A stretch of DNA of 64,000 nt from JANQOH01 sp965214495 (GTDB lineage Bacteria; Pseudomonadota; Alphaproteobacteria; UBA7887), in NCBI GenBank assembly GCA_965214495.1, contig OZ243958.1, positions 124,001 to 188,000 on the forward strand, in the 5' to 3' direction. This document shows positions 34,873-44,629 of this stretch, piece by piece. Position 1 is the first letter of the stretch; each line of letters opens with the position of its first letter. The notes under the pieces were generated by a model, which saw nothing but the letters and a program-made list of their open reading frames with translations, had not been told where the DNA came from and made no database searches. Both the position numbers and the translations under genes were made by a program.

Positions 34873-37800
34873 ATGAGCCGCGACCTTCGCGCCGCGCTGG
34901 GCGCGCTTGTCCTGGCGGCTTGCGCTGCAGCGGGCAGCGATCCGGCGGCGGCGCAGAACGCGCCCGTCGAAGTCTCGCTGGTCGACGATGTTTCCGTTAC
35001 CGAGCATGTCGGCCTGGCTCCGGTGCCGGTGCGTTTGAGCAGGGCGCACACCGAGCGGGTGGACGTCCACTGGCAAGCGTCCCCGGGCACGGCGACTGGG
35101 GGGGCGCCACCGAATGACGACTACCTCACCAGCAGCGGCATCCTTCCATTCTCGCCGGGCGAGACCGACAAGACGATCAGCGTGCACGTCAGACCAGACA
35201 ACGAGGTCGAGGGCGACGAGTATTTCTGGGTCGAACTGGTCGCCGTTCAGGTCGGTGACGCGGTCCTCGGCGCTACGACCAGAGTCAAGGTCAACATCAT
35301 CGACGACGAGCCCACGACTCCCACCCGGCTGACGCTCTACGCGGACAACTCCGGCGGCCATGAACGGCCGTTCAACCCGAATGTCAGCGAGGGCGAGCAG
35401 ACGATGGTCGTGACCGGAGAGCTGAATACGCCGGCGCCGCCGGGCGGGGCGACGGTAACGGTACGCGTCGTCGGTTCGGGGACCACCGCGACCGCATGCG
35501 CCACAACCTGCGGCCCGGGGGACACCGGCGACTACAAGTTGCAGAGCACGAGTTTCTTCATCCCCGAGGGAGAAACGATCGATCTCGAAGATTCCGGCAT
35601 CATACTCGTCACGCTTCGGGACGACGACGATGTCGAAGGGTCGGAGACGATCCGCTTCACCGCGACCACTCTCATGAGCGTCGCCACGATCGATGATGTC
35701 ACCGCGACGATCCTCGACAATGACGGCGCTGCGCCGACCGGGATCGTCCTGACCACGACCCCCAGGCTCTACCCGGAGGACTCCACCGCCCAGGTGCAGG
35801 TGACCGCCGCGCTGGTCGGCGGCACGCGGTCGGAGGCGACCGTGGTGACGGTGAACGTCAGCGACGGGACGGCGAGCTCCACGGGCAGCGACAAGGACTA
35901 CGGGCCGGTCGCCGATTTCGACATCACGATCCCGGCGAACGGCCGGGAGGGCTCCGCGGACTTCAACCCCGCGACCGTGGACGACGATGTGGACGACGAC
36001 GGGACGATCCTGATCGACGGCGCCACGACTGCCACCCTGGCGGACGGAGTCACGCCCATCCCGGTGACCGGCACGACGGTGACGATCACCGACGACGACG
36101 GCCCGCCGAAGGCGGCGCTGAGCCTGACCGCCGACGAGATTTCGGAAGCGGGCGGCTCGACCACGATCTCGGCGTCGCTGGACTCGGTGTCCACCGAGAC
36201 GACGACGATCACCGTGCAACCGGTCGAGGGGCTCTATACCGTGAGTGGCGGCGGCGTGCTGACCATCCCGGATGGCGTGCGCTACAGCACCGGGGCCGTG
36301 ACCCTTACGGCGGTTGACAACGAGGTGGTCGACCCCGGCGGCAGGACGGCGAGCGTGACGGCCACGGTGGTCAACAGCAGCTCCGGAGGGGTGACCGCCC
36401 CCGACGCCGTCTCGCTGCTGATCGCCGATGACGACACGGCCACGGTGGCGTTCTCGAGCGATGCTGTGGCGGTGACCGAGGACGGCGGGGCGCAGGCGAT
36501 CACGGTGGAGCTGAGCAAGGCGGTGTCGACGGCGATCGAGATGCAGGTCTCGACCACTGACGGCACGGCGTCGTCGCCCGAGGATTATGGGGCGCTGACG
36601 AACCGGGTGGTGAGGTTCGAGGCGAGGGAGCAGACCAGGACGTTCGACGTGACGCCGGTGGCCGACACGCTGGACGAGGGTGTTGGCGAGACCTTCGCGG
36701 TAACGCTGACGCCGGTGGGGACGCTGCCGACCGGGGTGAGCTTGGGGACGGACGACGTGGCCACGGTCACCATCACGGACGACGACGCGGCGCCGACGGG
36801 CGTGTCCCTGGCGCTGGACACCGACGCGGATGCGGCGGGCGACCAGGGCGGGGTTGCCGAAGACGGCACGGCGCAGACGGTGAGCGTGACGGCGTCGCTT
36901 GAGGGGGGCACGACGCGGACCGAGGCGACGGCGGTGACGGTGACGGTGTCGGACGGCACGGCGGGTTCGGCGGACTACAGCGTGGGCGCGCTGCCGGTGC
37001 TGACCATCGCGGCGGGTGCGAGCGAGGCCACGGGGACGTTCGAGATCACGCCGGTTGAGGACACGCTGGACGAGGGCGCCGGTGAGACGGTGGCGGTGGG
37101 CGGCACCACGACGGTGGGTCTGGCGGTGTCTGCGGCCGCGCCGGTTCTGACCATCACGGACGACGACGATGCGCCGACGGGCGTGTCTTTGGCGCTGGAC
37201 ACGGACGCGGATACGGCGGGCGACCAGGGCGGGGTTGCCGAGGACGGCACGGCGCAGACGGTGAGCGTGACGGCGTCGCTTGAAGGGGGCACGACGCGGA
37301 CCGAGGCGACGGCGGTGACGGTGACGGTGTCGGACGGCACGGCGGGTTCGGCGGACTACAGCGTGGGCGCGCTGCCGGTGCTGACCATCGAGGCGGGTGC
37401 GAGCGAGGCCACGGGGACGTTCGAGATTACGCCTGCGGCCGACACGCTGGACGAGGGCGCCGGTGAGACGGTGCTGGTGGGCGGCACCACGACGGTGGGT
37501 CTGGCGGTGTCTGCGGCCGCGCCGGTTCTGACCATCACGGACGACGACGCGGCGCCGACGGGCGTGTCTCTGGCGCTGGACACCGACGCGAATACGGCGG
37601 GCGACCAGGGCGGGGTTGCCGAAGACGGCACGACGCAGACGGTGAGCGTGACGGCGTCGCTTGAGGGGGGCACGACGCGGACCGAGGCGACGGCGGTGAC
37701 GGTGACGGTGTCGGACGGCACGGCGGTTTCGGCGGACTACAGCGTGGGCGCGCTGCCGGTGCTGACCATCGAGGCGGGTGCGAGCGAGGCCACGGGGACG

Positions 37801-40800
37801 TTCGAGATTACGCCTGCGGCCGACACGCTGGACGAGGGCGCTGGTGAGACGGTGCTGGTGGGCGGCACCACGACGGTGGGTCTGGCGGTGTCTACGGCCG
37901 CGCCGGTGCTGACCATCACGGACGACGACGCGGCGCCGACGGGCGTGTCCCTGGCGCTGGACACCGACGCGGATACGGCGGGCGACCAGGGCGGGGTTGC
38001 CGAAGACGGCACGGCGCAGACGGTGAGCGTGACGGCGTCGCTTGAGGGGGGCACGACGCGGACCGAGGCGACGGCGGTGACGGTGACGGTGTCGGACGGC
38101 ACGGCGGTTTCGCCGGCGGACTATTCGGTCGGGCCTTTGCCGGTGATCGTCATCGCGGCGGGGGCGAACGAGGCCACGGGGACCTTCGAGATCGTGCCGG
38201 TTGAGGACACGCTGGACGAGGGGACGGGCGAGACGGTGACGGTGGGCGGCGCCACGACGATAGGTCTGGCGGTGTCGGCGGCCTTGCCGGTGCTGACCAT
38301 CACCGACGACGACGGCCCGCCGACCGGTGTGGCGCTGAGTCTGGACGGGGATGCGCAGACGCCGGGCGAGCAGGCTACGGTGACCGAGGGCGGCGGGTTG
38401 CAGACGGTGACGGTGAAGGCGTCGCTGGAGGGCGGCACGACGCGGGCCGAAGCGACGGTGGTGACGGTAACGGTGGCCGCCGGCACGGCGACGGACACGA
38501 CGGACTACGCGGCGACGGTGTCGGACCCGTTCGAGATCGAGATCGCTGCGGGTGAGGCGAGCGCGACAGGGACGTTCGAGATCGTGCCGGTTGACGATGC
38601 CATCGACGACGACGGCGAGACGCTGTCGGTGAGCGGGGCGACGACGGCGGGACTGACGGTGACGGGTGCGGTGCTGATGATCGTCGACGACGACCGCCCG
38701 CCGACGGGCGTGTCTCTGACGCTGGACACCGACGCGGATATGGCGGGCGACCAGGGCGAGGTCGCCGAAGGCGGAGGGTCGCAGACGGTGAGCGTGACGG
38801 CGTCGCTGGACGGCGGGACGACGCGCACCGAGGCGACGGTGGTGACGGTGACCGTGTCGGACGGCACCGCCGTCTCGCCGGCGGATTATTCGGTCGGAAC
38901 CCTGCCGGTGATCGCCATCGCGGCGGGAGCGGTCAGCGCGACGGGGACGTTCGAGATCGTGCCGGTTGACGACGCGCTGGACGAGGGCGCCGGGGAGACG
39001 GTGACGGTGGGCGGCACCACGACGGTGGGTTTGGCGGTGTCCCCGGCCTCGCCGGTGCTGACCGTCGCCGACGACGACGCGGATCTGGTGCCGTCGTTCC
39101 GCGACGAGACCGTCCTTGCCCGGACCTGGACGGTGGGCACGGAGATCGACACGGTCGCGCTGCCCGAGGCGGAGGGCGGGAACGGCGCGCGGACCTACGA
39201 CCTGATGCCCGACCTGCCCGCCGGCCTCGTGTTCGACGGGGCGGCGCGCACCGTCTCCGGCACGCCGACCGCGGCGTTCCCCAGGACGGAGTTCACCTGG
39301 ACGGTCACCGACTCCGACGATCGGGACCCCGACCGCGCATCGCTGACCTTCGACATCGCTGTTGTCCCCGACCTGGTGCCGTCGTTCGACCGGGAGGCCG
39401 TCAGCCATGAGTGGATACAGAACACCGACATCGGGGAGGTGGAACTGCCCGAGGCGACGGGTGGAAACGGCCGTCTGACCTACACGCTCGCGGGCGCCGA
39501 CGATCTCCCGGAGGGACTGCGCCATGACGCCGCCGCCCGCATCCTGAGCGGCACGCCTGCGGCGGCGGGCACGGTGACCCTCATGCTGACGGCGAGGGAC
39601 GCCGACGGCGACGCCGCCGCGTTGAGCGTCGGCATCGCCGTCGTGGAGGACCTGATACCGAGCTTCGGCGACGCGGCGGTCGCCGCGCAATACTACATGG
39701 AGGGCCGGCCGATCGATGCTCTCGTGCTGCCGTCGGCCACAGGCGGCAATGGGGAACTGACCTACCGCCTCGCGCCGGCCCCGCCGGCCGGGCTGACGTT
39801 CGACGGCGCCGCGCGCACGCTTGCCGGCACCCCGACCGCGGCGCTGGAGACGACGGCGTTCGCCTGGACGGCGACCGACCGGGACGGCGACCGGGCCGAA
39901 CTCGCCTTCACCATCGAAGTGGCCGCCGCTGCCATGGCAACGCGGGAGCGGCTCGAAGAGGTGAACGCTGCGGTCCTGCCGGAGCTCGCGCGGGCGTTTG
40001 CGGCGAGCGCGGCGGAAGCGGTGGCGGACCGATTCGGCGCGACGGTGACCGGGATGGGGGAGGTGGAGACGGAAGCGCTCTCCTCGCTTGCCGGCCTCCT
40101 GAAGGCGAACGAAGGGGCGCTGCAAGACGGTGCGTTCTCCTGGCGCGAAGCGCTGGCGGGCGAGTCGTTCGCGCTGGGTCTCGCGGGCGGCGATGTCGCG
40201 GTCTGGGGCGCGGGGGACTGGCGTCGCCTGTCGCTCGACGGCCCGGTGGATTGGAGAGGCGACATGTTCGCCGCTCATCTCGGTACCGACGTCGCTCTCG
40301 GCTCCCGGTTCCGGGCCGGTGCGGCGGTGTCCCGGTCGGAAGGGTCGATCGACTATACCGACCGGCGCGGCGCGGCGCCGGTCGAGGGCGTCCACGAGCA
40401 CCGGATGACCGGCGTCCACCCCTATGTCGGCGGGACGCTGTCGGACGGCTCGCGCCTGTGGGCGGTGGCGGGCTACGGTGCGGGCGAGATCGGGATCGAC
40501 GACGGGGAGGCCGAGGCGCAGGCGGCGGGGCGTCAGTCGAGCGACGCGGCGCTGCTGACGGCGGCCGCCGGGGGCGGCACGCGGCTGGTGTCCGCCGGCG
40601 CGTTGTTGCTGGACCTGAAGGGCGAGGCGCAGGCGGCGCGTCTGAGGGTTGCGGACAATGGCGACCTGATCGCGGGGCTGAGTGTAAGGACGCACCGGCT
40701 GCGGCTGGCGCTGGAGGGTTCGCGCGCCTTCACGCTCTCCCCCGACACGAGTTTGACGCCGTCCCTGGAGTTCGGTGCGCGCTGGGACGGGGGCGACGGC

Positions 40801-41304
40801 GAGACCGGAGCGGGTGTGGAGGTCGGCGGCGGTCTCGGCTGGGCCGACCGGGGCTGGGGTCTGACAGCGGAGCTCGCGGGGCGGGTGCTGGCGGCGCACG
40901 GCGGCGGCGTCGAGGAATGGGGCGCGTCGGGTTTCGTCCGGCTCGACCCTGGCACGGGCGGACGCGGCCTGTCGCTGAACCTGGCGCCGTCCTGGGGCGA
41001 GACCGCGAGCGGCGTGGCGCGGCTCTGGGAGGACGGCATGGCCCGTCCCCGTGTGGCGGACGACAACGCGCCGGTCGGACGCATCGAGGCGGAGCTGGGC
41101 TGGGGCGTGGCAGCCCTCGGCAGCGCGGGCGTCCTCACCCCGTATGGCGGGGCGGCGCTGGCCGACGACGGCGACCGCCGCTACCGCCTGGGCGGTCGGT
41201 TGAGCCTCGGCCGGGCATCGCTGAGCCTCGAGAGCAACCGCTGGGAGCACGCCTCGGGCGCCCCCGAACACGGCGTCTTCCTGCGCGCCGCCCTGCGCTG
41301 GTGA
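34873..41304 (+). CDS. giant Calx-beta / Ig-like autotransporter-type surface protein
   Basis: A 2,143-aa predicted outer-membrane or surface protein. Residues 1-30 form a signal peptide (ALGALVLAACAAAG), with AQN-type cleavage likely; LAAC is also a lipobox. Residues 30-1400 are about eleven Calx-beta-like modules, each ending near a DDD/DDE calcium-binding motif, including six tandem 127-128-aa units (residues 636-1399). Residues 1404-1686 are three putative-Ig (He_PIG) modules (GGNGxxTYxL, GLxFDGAARTxxGTPTAA). From about residue 1757 a C-terminal beta-barrel follows, with alternating strands and terminal RAALRW, the aromatic end recognised by the Bam machinery. Starts at ATG 34798 or 34453 keep the frame open but lack a leader. 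It likely mediates calcium-dependent adhesion. Confidence 0.85.
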   Translation: MSRDLRAALGALVLAACAAAGSDPAAAQNAPVEVSLVDDVSVTEHVGLAPVPVRLSRAHTERVDVHWQASPGTATGGAPPNDDYLTSSGILPFSPGETDKTISVHVRPDNEVEGDEYFWVELVAVQVGDAVLGATTRVKVNIIDDEPTTPTRLTLYADNSGGHERPFNPNVSEGEQTMVVTGELNTPAPPGGATVTVRVVGSGTTATACATTCGPGDTGDYKLQSTSFFIPEGETIDLEDSGIILVTLRDDDDVEGSETIRFTATTLMSVATIDDVTATILDNDGAAPTGIVLTTTPRLYPEDSTAQVQVTAALVGGTRSEATVVTVNVSDGTASSTGSDKDYGPVADFDITIPANGREGSADFNPATVDDDVDDDGTILIDGATTATLADGVTPIPVTGTTVTITDDDGPPKAALSLTADEISEAGGSTTISASLDSVSTETTTITVQPVEGLYTVSGGGVLTIPDGVRYSTGAVTLTAVDNEVVDPGGRTASVTATVVNSSSGGVTAPDAVSLLIADDDTATVAFSSDAVAVTEDGGAQAITVELSKAVSTAIEMQVSTTDGTASSPEDYGALTNRVVRFEAREQTRTFDVTPVADTLDEGVGETFAVTLTPVGTLPTGVSLGTDDVATVTITDDDAAPTGVSLALDTDADAAGDQGGVAEDGTAQTVSVTASLEGGTTRTEATAVTVTVSDGTAGSADYSVGALPVLTIAAGASEATGTFEITPVEDTLDEGAGETVAVGGTTTVGLAVSAAAPVLTITDDDDAPTGVSLALDTDADTAGDQGGVAEDGTAQTVSVTASLEGGTTRTEATAVTVTVSDGTAGSADYSVGALPVLTIEAGASEATGTFEITPAADTLDEGAGETVLVGGTTTVGLAVSAAAPVLTITDDDAAPTGVSLALDTDANTAGDQGGVAEDGTTQTVSVTASLEGGTTRTEATAVTVTVSDGTAVSADYSVGALPVLTIEAGASEATGTFEITPAADTLDEGAGETVLVGGTTTVGLAVSTAAPVLTITDDDAAPTGVSLALDTDADTAGDQGGVAEDGTAQTVSVTASLEGGTTRTEATAVTVTVSDGTAVSPADYSVGPLPVIVIAAGANEATGTFEIVPVEDTLDEGTGETVTVGGATTIGLAVSAALPVLTITDDDGPPTGVALSLDGDAQTPGEQATVTEGGGLQTVTVKASLEGGTTRAEATVVTVTVAAGTATDTTDYAATVSDPFEIEIAAGEASATGTFEIVPVDDAIDDDGETLSVSGATTAGLTVTGAVLMIVDDDRPPTGVSLTLDTDADMAGDQGEVAEGGGSQTVSVTASLDGGTTRTEATVVTVTVSDGTAVSPADYSVGTLPVIAIAAGAVSATGTFEIVPVDDALDEGAGETVTVGGTTTVGLAVSPASPVLTVADDDADLVPSFRDETVLARTWTVGTEIDTVALPEAEGGNGARTYDLMPDLPAGLVFDGAARTVSGTPTAAFPRTEFTWTVTDSDDRDPDRASLTFDIAVVPDLVPSFDREAVSHEWIQNTDIGEVELPEATGGNGRLTYTLAGADDLPEGLRHDAAARILSGTPAAAGTVTLMLTARDADGDAAALSVGIAVVEDLIPSFGDAAVAAQYYMEGRPIDALVLPSATGGNGELTYRLAPAPPAGLTFDGAARTLAGTPTAALETTAFAWTATDRDGDRAELAFTIEVAAAAMATRERLEEVNAAVLPELARAFAASAAEAVADRFGATVTGMGEVETEALSSLAGLLKANEGALQDGAFSWREALAGESFALGLAGGDVAVWGAGDWRRLSLDGPVDWRGDMFAAHLGTDVALGSRFRAGAAVSRSEGSIDYTDRRGAAPVEGVHEHRMTGVHPYVGGTLSDGSRLWAVAGYGAGEIGIDDGEAEAQAAGRQSSDAALLTAAAGGGTRLVSAGALLLDLKGEAQAARLRVADNGDLIAGLSVRTHRLRLALEGSRAFTLSPDTSLTPSLEFGARWDGGDGETGAGVEVGGGLGWADRGWGLTAELAGRVLAAHGGGVEEWGASGFVRLDPGTGGRGLSLNLAPSWGETASGVARLWEDGMARPRVADDNAPVGRIEAELGWGVAALGSAGVLTPYGGAALADDGDRRYRLGGRLSLGRASLSLESNRWEHASGAPEHGVFLRAALRW
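36778..39069 (+). repeat. six tandem 381/384-bp units inside the surface-protein gene
   Basis: Unit boundaries fall at the GACGACGAC (DDD) motif: 36778, 37159, 37540, 37921, 38305 and 38686, ending at 39069. Spacing is 381 bp three times, then 384, 381 and 384. The first four units differ by few bases; the last two are more diverged but keep the frame. Each encodes a Calx-beta-like module beginning near APTGVSLALDTDAD. Near-identity favours recent duplication or gene conversion and would allow copy-number change by recombination. Confidence 0.92.
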
Positions 41305-41343
41305 ACGTCCGGCGGCAGGAACGGTGTAACGAGCCACCTTCGC

Positions 41344-41740
41344 CACGAACCCGACCGAACCCCAACAATCCGTAGGGGCAACCCTTGTGGTCGCCCTCCT
41401 TGTGGTCGCCCACCCTTGTTCCCCGCCTGTTCGGGGGTTCGGGCGCCCACAAGGGGCGCCCCTACAGGCGGGCCGGTGCCGCTTGGCCTCGCGGCGGCCC
41501 GGATACGCCGCCGTCCCGCCGTCGCCAGCACGAACCCGACCGCCCCCCAACAATCCGTAGGGGCAACCCTTGTGGTCGCCCTCCTTGTGGTCGCCCACCC
41601 TTGTTCCCCGCCTGTTCGGGCGTTCGGGCGCCCACAAGGGGCGCCCCTACAGGCGGGCCGGTGCCGCTTGGCCTCGCGGCGGCCCGGATACGCCGCCGTC
41701 CCGCCGTCGCCAGCACGAACCCGACCGCCCCCAACAATTT
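41344..41740. repeat. 185-bp tandem intergenic repeats with internal palindrome
   Basis: Two almost identical 185-bp units (41344-41528, 41529-41713) and the start of a third lie between the surface-protein gene and the ISAs1 remnant. Each carries GTAGGGGCAACCCTTGTGG and, about 70 bp on, CCACAAGGGGCGCCCCTAC, an imperfect inverted repeat able to form a hairpin. A diverged relative occurs at 50.5-50.8 kb. The element is non-coding and dispersed, like a small palindromic or MITE-like family. Confidence 0.85.
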
Positions 41741-41804
41741 TCAAGATGTTGCCGATTGGGCAGCTCTCGATCCTGAGCGGGGGCGAGGGCTGGGTGGACA
41801 TGGC

Positions 41805-42367
41805 GCGGGGCGGCGATTACGTGATGGCGCTCGAGGGCAACCGGAAGGCGTTGCATGAGGATGTGACGGTGTATCTCGACGATCCGGCGCAGGCGGACGA
41901 ACTTCAGTCGTATCAGGATGTTGACGCTTGTCATGGTCGCCTGGAGACGCGCCGCTCCAGCGTCGCGCACGATGTCGGGTGGCTACACGATCGCCACCGC
42001 TGGCTTGGTCTGGCGGCCATCGGCAAGGTCGTCGCAACGCGCGAGAGGGGGCGGCGAGACGACGACCGGGACGCGCTACTACCTGATGAGCGCGGCGCCG
42101 ACGCCGGAGCGTTTCCACCGGGCGGTGTGCAGCCATTGGGCCATCGAGAACACACTGCATTGGGTTCTCGACATGACCATGAACGAGGACAGCCAGCGCA
42201 ACCGCACCGGCCACGGCCCGGAGAACCTCGCGCCGATGCGCCGGCCGGCTCTGAATGTCGCCCGCCGCGAACCCGGCAAGAACGCCATGCGGGGCAAGCT
42301 CGAACGCGCTGGACGGGACGACAACTTCACGCTCGATCTCATCCGGACCGCCGTAAACCAGGCCTGA
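41805..42367 (+). pseudogene. ISAs1-family transposase remnant (right copy), frameshifted
   Basis: One frame reads GGDYVMALEGNRKALHEDVT, then DACHGRLETRRSSVAHDVGW and LAAIGKVVATRE. Near 42,045 the family sequence jumps to another frame: TRYYLMSAAPTPERF, then HWAIENTLHWVLDMTMNEDS and GKLERAGRDDNFTLDLIRTA. These are the last 180 or so residues of an ISAs1-type DDE transposase. The N-terminal half, including the first catalytic residues, is absent. It is inactive, and opposite in orientation to the left copy. Confidence 0.82.
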
Positions 42368-42416
42368 AAAACCAAAGCGATGGCCCCGACGCGCAACGGA
42401 GAAAGGACGCTCCGCC

Positions 42417-43574
42417 ATGAGGAACCGGAAGACAGTCCGCGCCGGTATCGTCGGTTCGGGATTTGCGGCGAAACTGCACATCGACGCGATGGCGCGCGTG
42501 CACGGCGTGTTGGTCGAAACCGTCGGCGTGTATTCCCCGACCCGCGCCAACGCCGAGCGGTTCGCCGCTGCGCACGACATCCCGGTGGCGGACGATCTCG
42601 ACACGCTGATCGCCGGGTCGGACGTGGTGCATGTCTGTGCGCCCCCCGCCGCCCACGAACCCGTCGCGGTGGCGGCGCTCGCGGCAGGCCGGCACGCGAT
42701 CGTCGAAAAGCCGCTGACCGGCGCGTTCGACCCGAGCGACGCCGAAGCCATGCACGATGCGGCGCTCGCCAGCGTCGCGCGGATGCGCGCCGCCGAGGCC
42801 GCGAGCGCCGGGCGCATCCTCTATGCCGAGAACTGGGTCTATGCCCCGGCGATCCGCAAGGAGCGCGAGATCGTCGAGAAGACCGGTGCCCAGATACTGT
42901 GGATGCACGGCGAGGAAGCCCATTCGGGCTCGCACTCGCCCGCCTACGGCGTGTGGCGGCTGGCGGGCGGCGGCTCGTTGATCGGCAAGGCGTGTCACCC
43001 GCTCACGGCGGCTCTCTACCTCAAGCGGGTCGAGGGCCGGGCACGCGACGGAGTCCCCATCCGCCCGGCCGCGGTCAGCGCGCGCACCCACGAGATCACA
43101 CGGCTCGCCGCCTATCGCGACTCCGGCCACTTGCGCACCGACTACGACGACGTCGAGGATTTCGCCGCGCTGCACGTCGTGTTCGCCGACGGCACGATCG
43201 CCGACATCTTCGCCTCCGAGATCGTCATGGGCGGCATTCACAATTGGCTCGAAGTCTGCGCCAACAACCATCGCACGGCCTGCAACATCAACCCGAACAC
43301 CGCCATGCAGACCTACAATCCCGTCGATTCGGCTTTCGGCGACATCTACGTCGTCGAGAAGATCGGCACGAAGCAGGGCTGGGTGCCCACCGCGCCGGAC
43401 GAGGACCACTTCACCGGATTCCCGCAGGAGATCGAGGCGTTCTATCGCACCGTCGCGTATGGCGACCCGGTGGAGAGCGATTCGGCGCTCGCCGCCGATT
43501 GCATCGCCACCATCTATGCCGGCTACCTGTCGGCGGCGCGGGCGGGCACCGAGGTGGCGGTCGCGGCGCTGTAG
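42417..43574 (+). CDS. Gfo/Idh/MocA-family oxidoreductase
   Basis: A 385-aa NAD(P)-dependent dehydrogenase. The N-terminal Rossmann fold opens AGIVGSGFAAKLHIDAMARV, and IVEKPLTGAF holds the EKP motif whose lysine lies at the active site. The C-terminal domain contains HSPAYGVWRLAGGGSLIGKACHPL, with the usual catalytic His region. Family members oxidise or reduce sugars and cyclitols. It is followed 36 bp later by a DapA-family lyase gene, which suggests a small sugar-acid or inositol-type catabolic pair. Confidence 0.9.
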   Translation: MRNRKTVRAGIVGSGFAAKLHIDAMARVHGVLVETVGVYSPTRANAERFAAAHDIPVADDLDTLIAGSDVVHVCAPPAAHEPVAVAALAAGRHAIVEKPLTGAFDPSDAEAMHDAALASVARMRAAEAASAGRILYAENWVYAPAIRKEREIVEKTGAQILWMHGEEAHSGSHSPAYGVWRLAGGGSLIGKACHPLTAALYLKRVEGRARDGVPIRPAAVSARTHEITRLAAYRDSGHLRTDYDDVEDFAALHVVFADGTIADIFASEIVMGGIHNWLEVCANNHRTACNINPNTAMQTYNPVDSAFGDIYVVEKIGTKQGWVPTAPDEDHFTGFPQEIEAFYRTVAYGDPVESDSALAADCIATIYAGYLSAARAGTEVAVAAL

Positions 43575-43610
43575 CGGTAGGATCGCCGGCAACACGGCGG
43601 AGGACGAGCG

Positions 43611-44576
43611 ATGCGGCGGTTTCCCGACTATCGACCCGCGGGCGTCATCCCGGCGACCCTGATAGCGTTCCGCGACGACTACTCGATCGACGAAAGCGCC
43701 ACGCGGGCGCATCTGCGCGACGTGGCGGCGACGCGCGGCATTTCGGCGATCACGGTCAATGGCCACGCGTCGGAAGTCCATGCCTGCGCGTTCAGCGAAC
43801 AGCAGGCCGCGCTGGCGTTCTCGCTCGCGGAGATCGGCGACCGGATTCCATTGATCTCGGGCGTCTATGCAGACGGCAGCCACCAGGCGGCGCGGCTCGC
43901 CCGAATGGCCGAGGCCGAAGGCGCGTCGGCGCTGCTCGTTTTCCCGCCCCAGAGCATGGCGATGGGTGGACGGTTGCGCCCGGAAATGGCGCACGCGCAC
44001 TTCCGGACCATCGCCGACGCCACCGACCTGCCTCTGATCGTATTCCAGTATCCGGCCGCCGGCGGCTTGGGCTATCCGTTCGCAACCCTGCTCTCGCTGT
44101 TCGACTCGATACCGACGATCGCCGCAATGAAGGACTGGTCGAACGATCCGGCCGCGCACGAACGCCATACCCGCGTCTTGCAGAGCCTGCCGCGACCGGT
44201 GACCCTGCTCACCACCCACTCGGCGTGGTTGATGGCCTCCCTGGTCATGGGCGCCGGGGGCGTGCTCTCGGGCGCCGGCAGCGTGATCGCGCCGTTGCAG
44301 GTCGCACTGTTCGAGGCGGTGGGCGCGAAGGACCTCGCGCGCGCCCAGGCGATCAACGACCGCATCTATCCGCTGGCGCGGGCGTTCTACGCCGAACCCT
44401 TCCTCGACATGCACAACCGCATGAAGGAATGCCTCGTATTGCTGGGCAAGCTCGACCGCGCGGTGGTCCGCCCGCCGCTGGTCAAGCTGCCGCCCGCGGA
44501 GATCGCCGGCCTGCGCGTCGCGCTGATCGATGCGGGACTGCTCCCCGGCGCGCCGGTCGCGCAAGCCGCCGAGTAG
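43611..44576 (+). CDS. dihydrodipicolinate synthase (DapA)-family lyase
   Basis: A 321-aa class I aldolase of the NAL/DapA family. Y147 in VFQYPAAGG and Schiff-base K174 in AAMKDWSND are present. VNGHASEV replaces the usual GTTGE pyruvate-binding motif, so this is unlikely to be the lysine-pathway enzyme. Related proteins act on 2-keto-3-deoxy sugar acids or 4-hydroxy-2-oxoglutarate. It is paired with the upstream oxidoreductase. Confidence 0.88.
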   Translation: MRRFPDYRPAGVIPATLIAFRDDYSIDESATRAHLRDVAATRGISAITVNGHASEVHACAFSEQQAALAFSLAEIGDRIPLISGVYADGSHQAARLARMAEAEGASALLVFPPQSMAMGGRLRPEMAHAHFRTIADATDLPLIVFQYPAAGGLGYPFATLLSLFDSIPTIAAMKDWSNDPAAHERHTRVLQSLPRPVTLLTTHSAWLMASLVMGAGGVLSGAGSVIAPLQVALFEAVGAKDLARAQAINDRIYPLARAFYAEPFLDMHNRMKECLVLLGKLDRAVVRPPLVKLPPAEIAGLRVALIDAGLLPGAPVAQAAE

Positions 44577-44629
44577 CGCCGCCGCGGCCTTCTCCTCGAT
44601 ACCCGGAGACGAACCGAATCGCCTGGCCC

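Noticed and set aside
36282..39152. Series of about 121-aa minus-strand frames at 381-bp spacing
   Set aside because: They are the antisense of the Calx-beta repeat units and recur only because the units recur.
34831..41637. A 2,268-aa open frame on the minus strand opposite the giant surface-protein gene
   Set aside because: It mirrors the repeats of the plus-strand gene, is extremely rich in Arg, His and Gln, and has no recognisable domains. The plus strand has a signal peptide, known modules and a beta-barrel end. GC-rich codon bias explains the antisense frame.
41385..41801. Several 70-200-aa frames through the 185-bp repeats on both strands
   Set aside because: The repeats have near-identical copies with frames that differ in length and composition is GC-driven; no start signals or domains.
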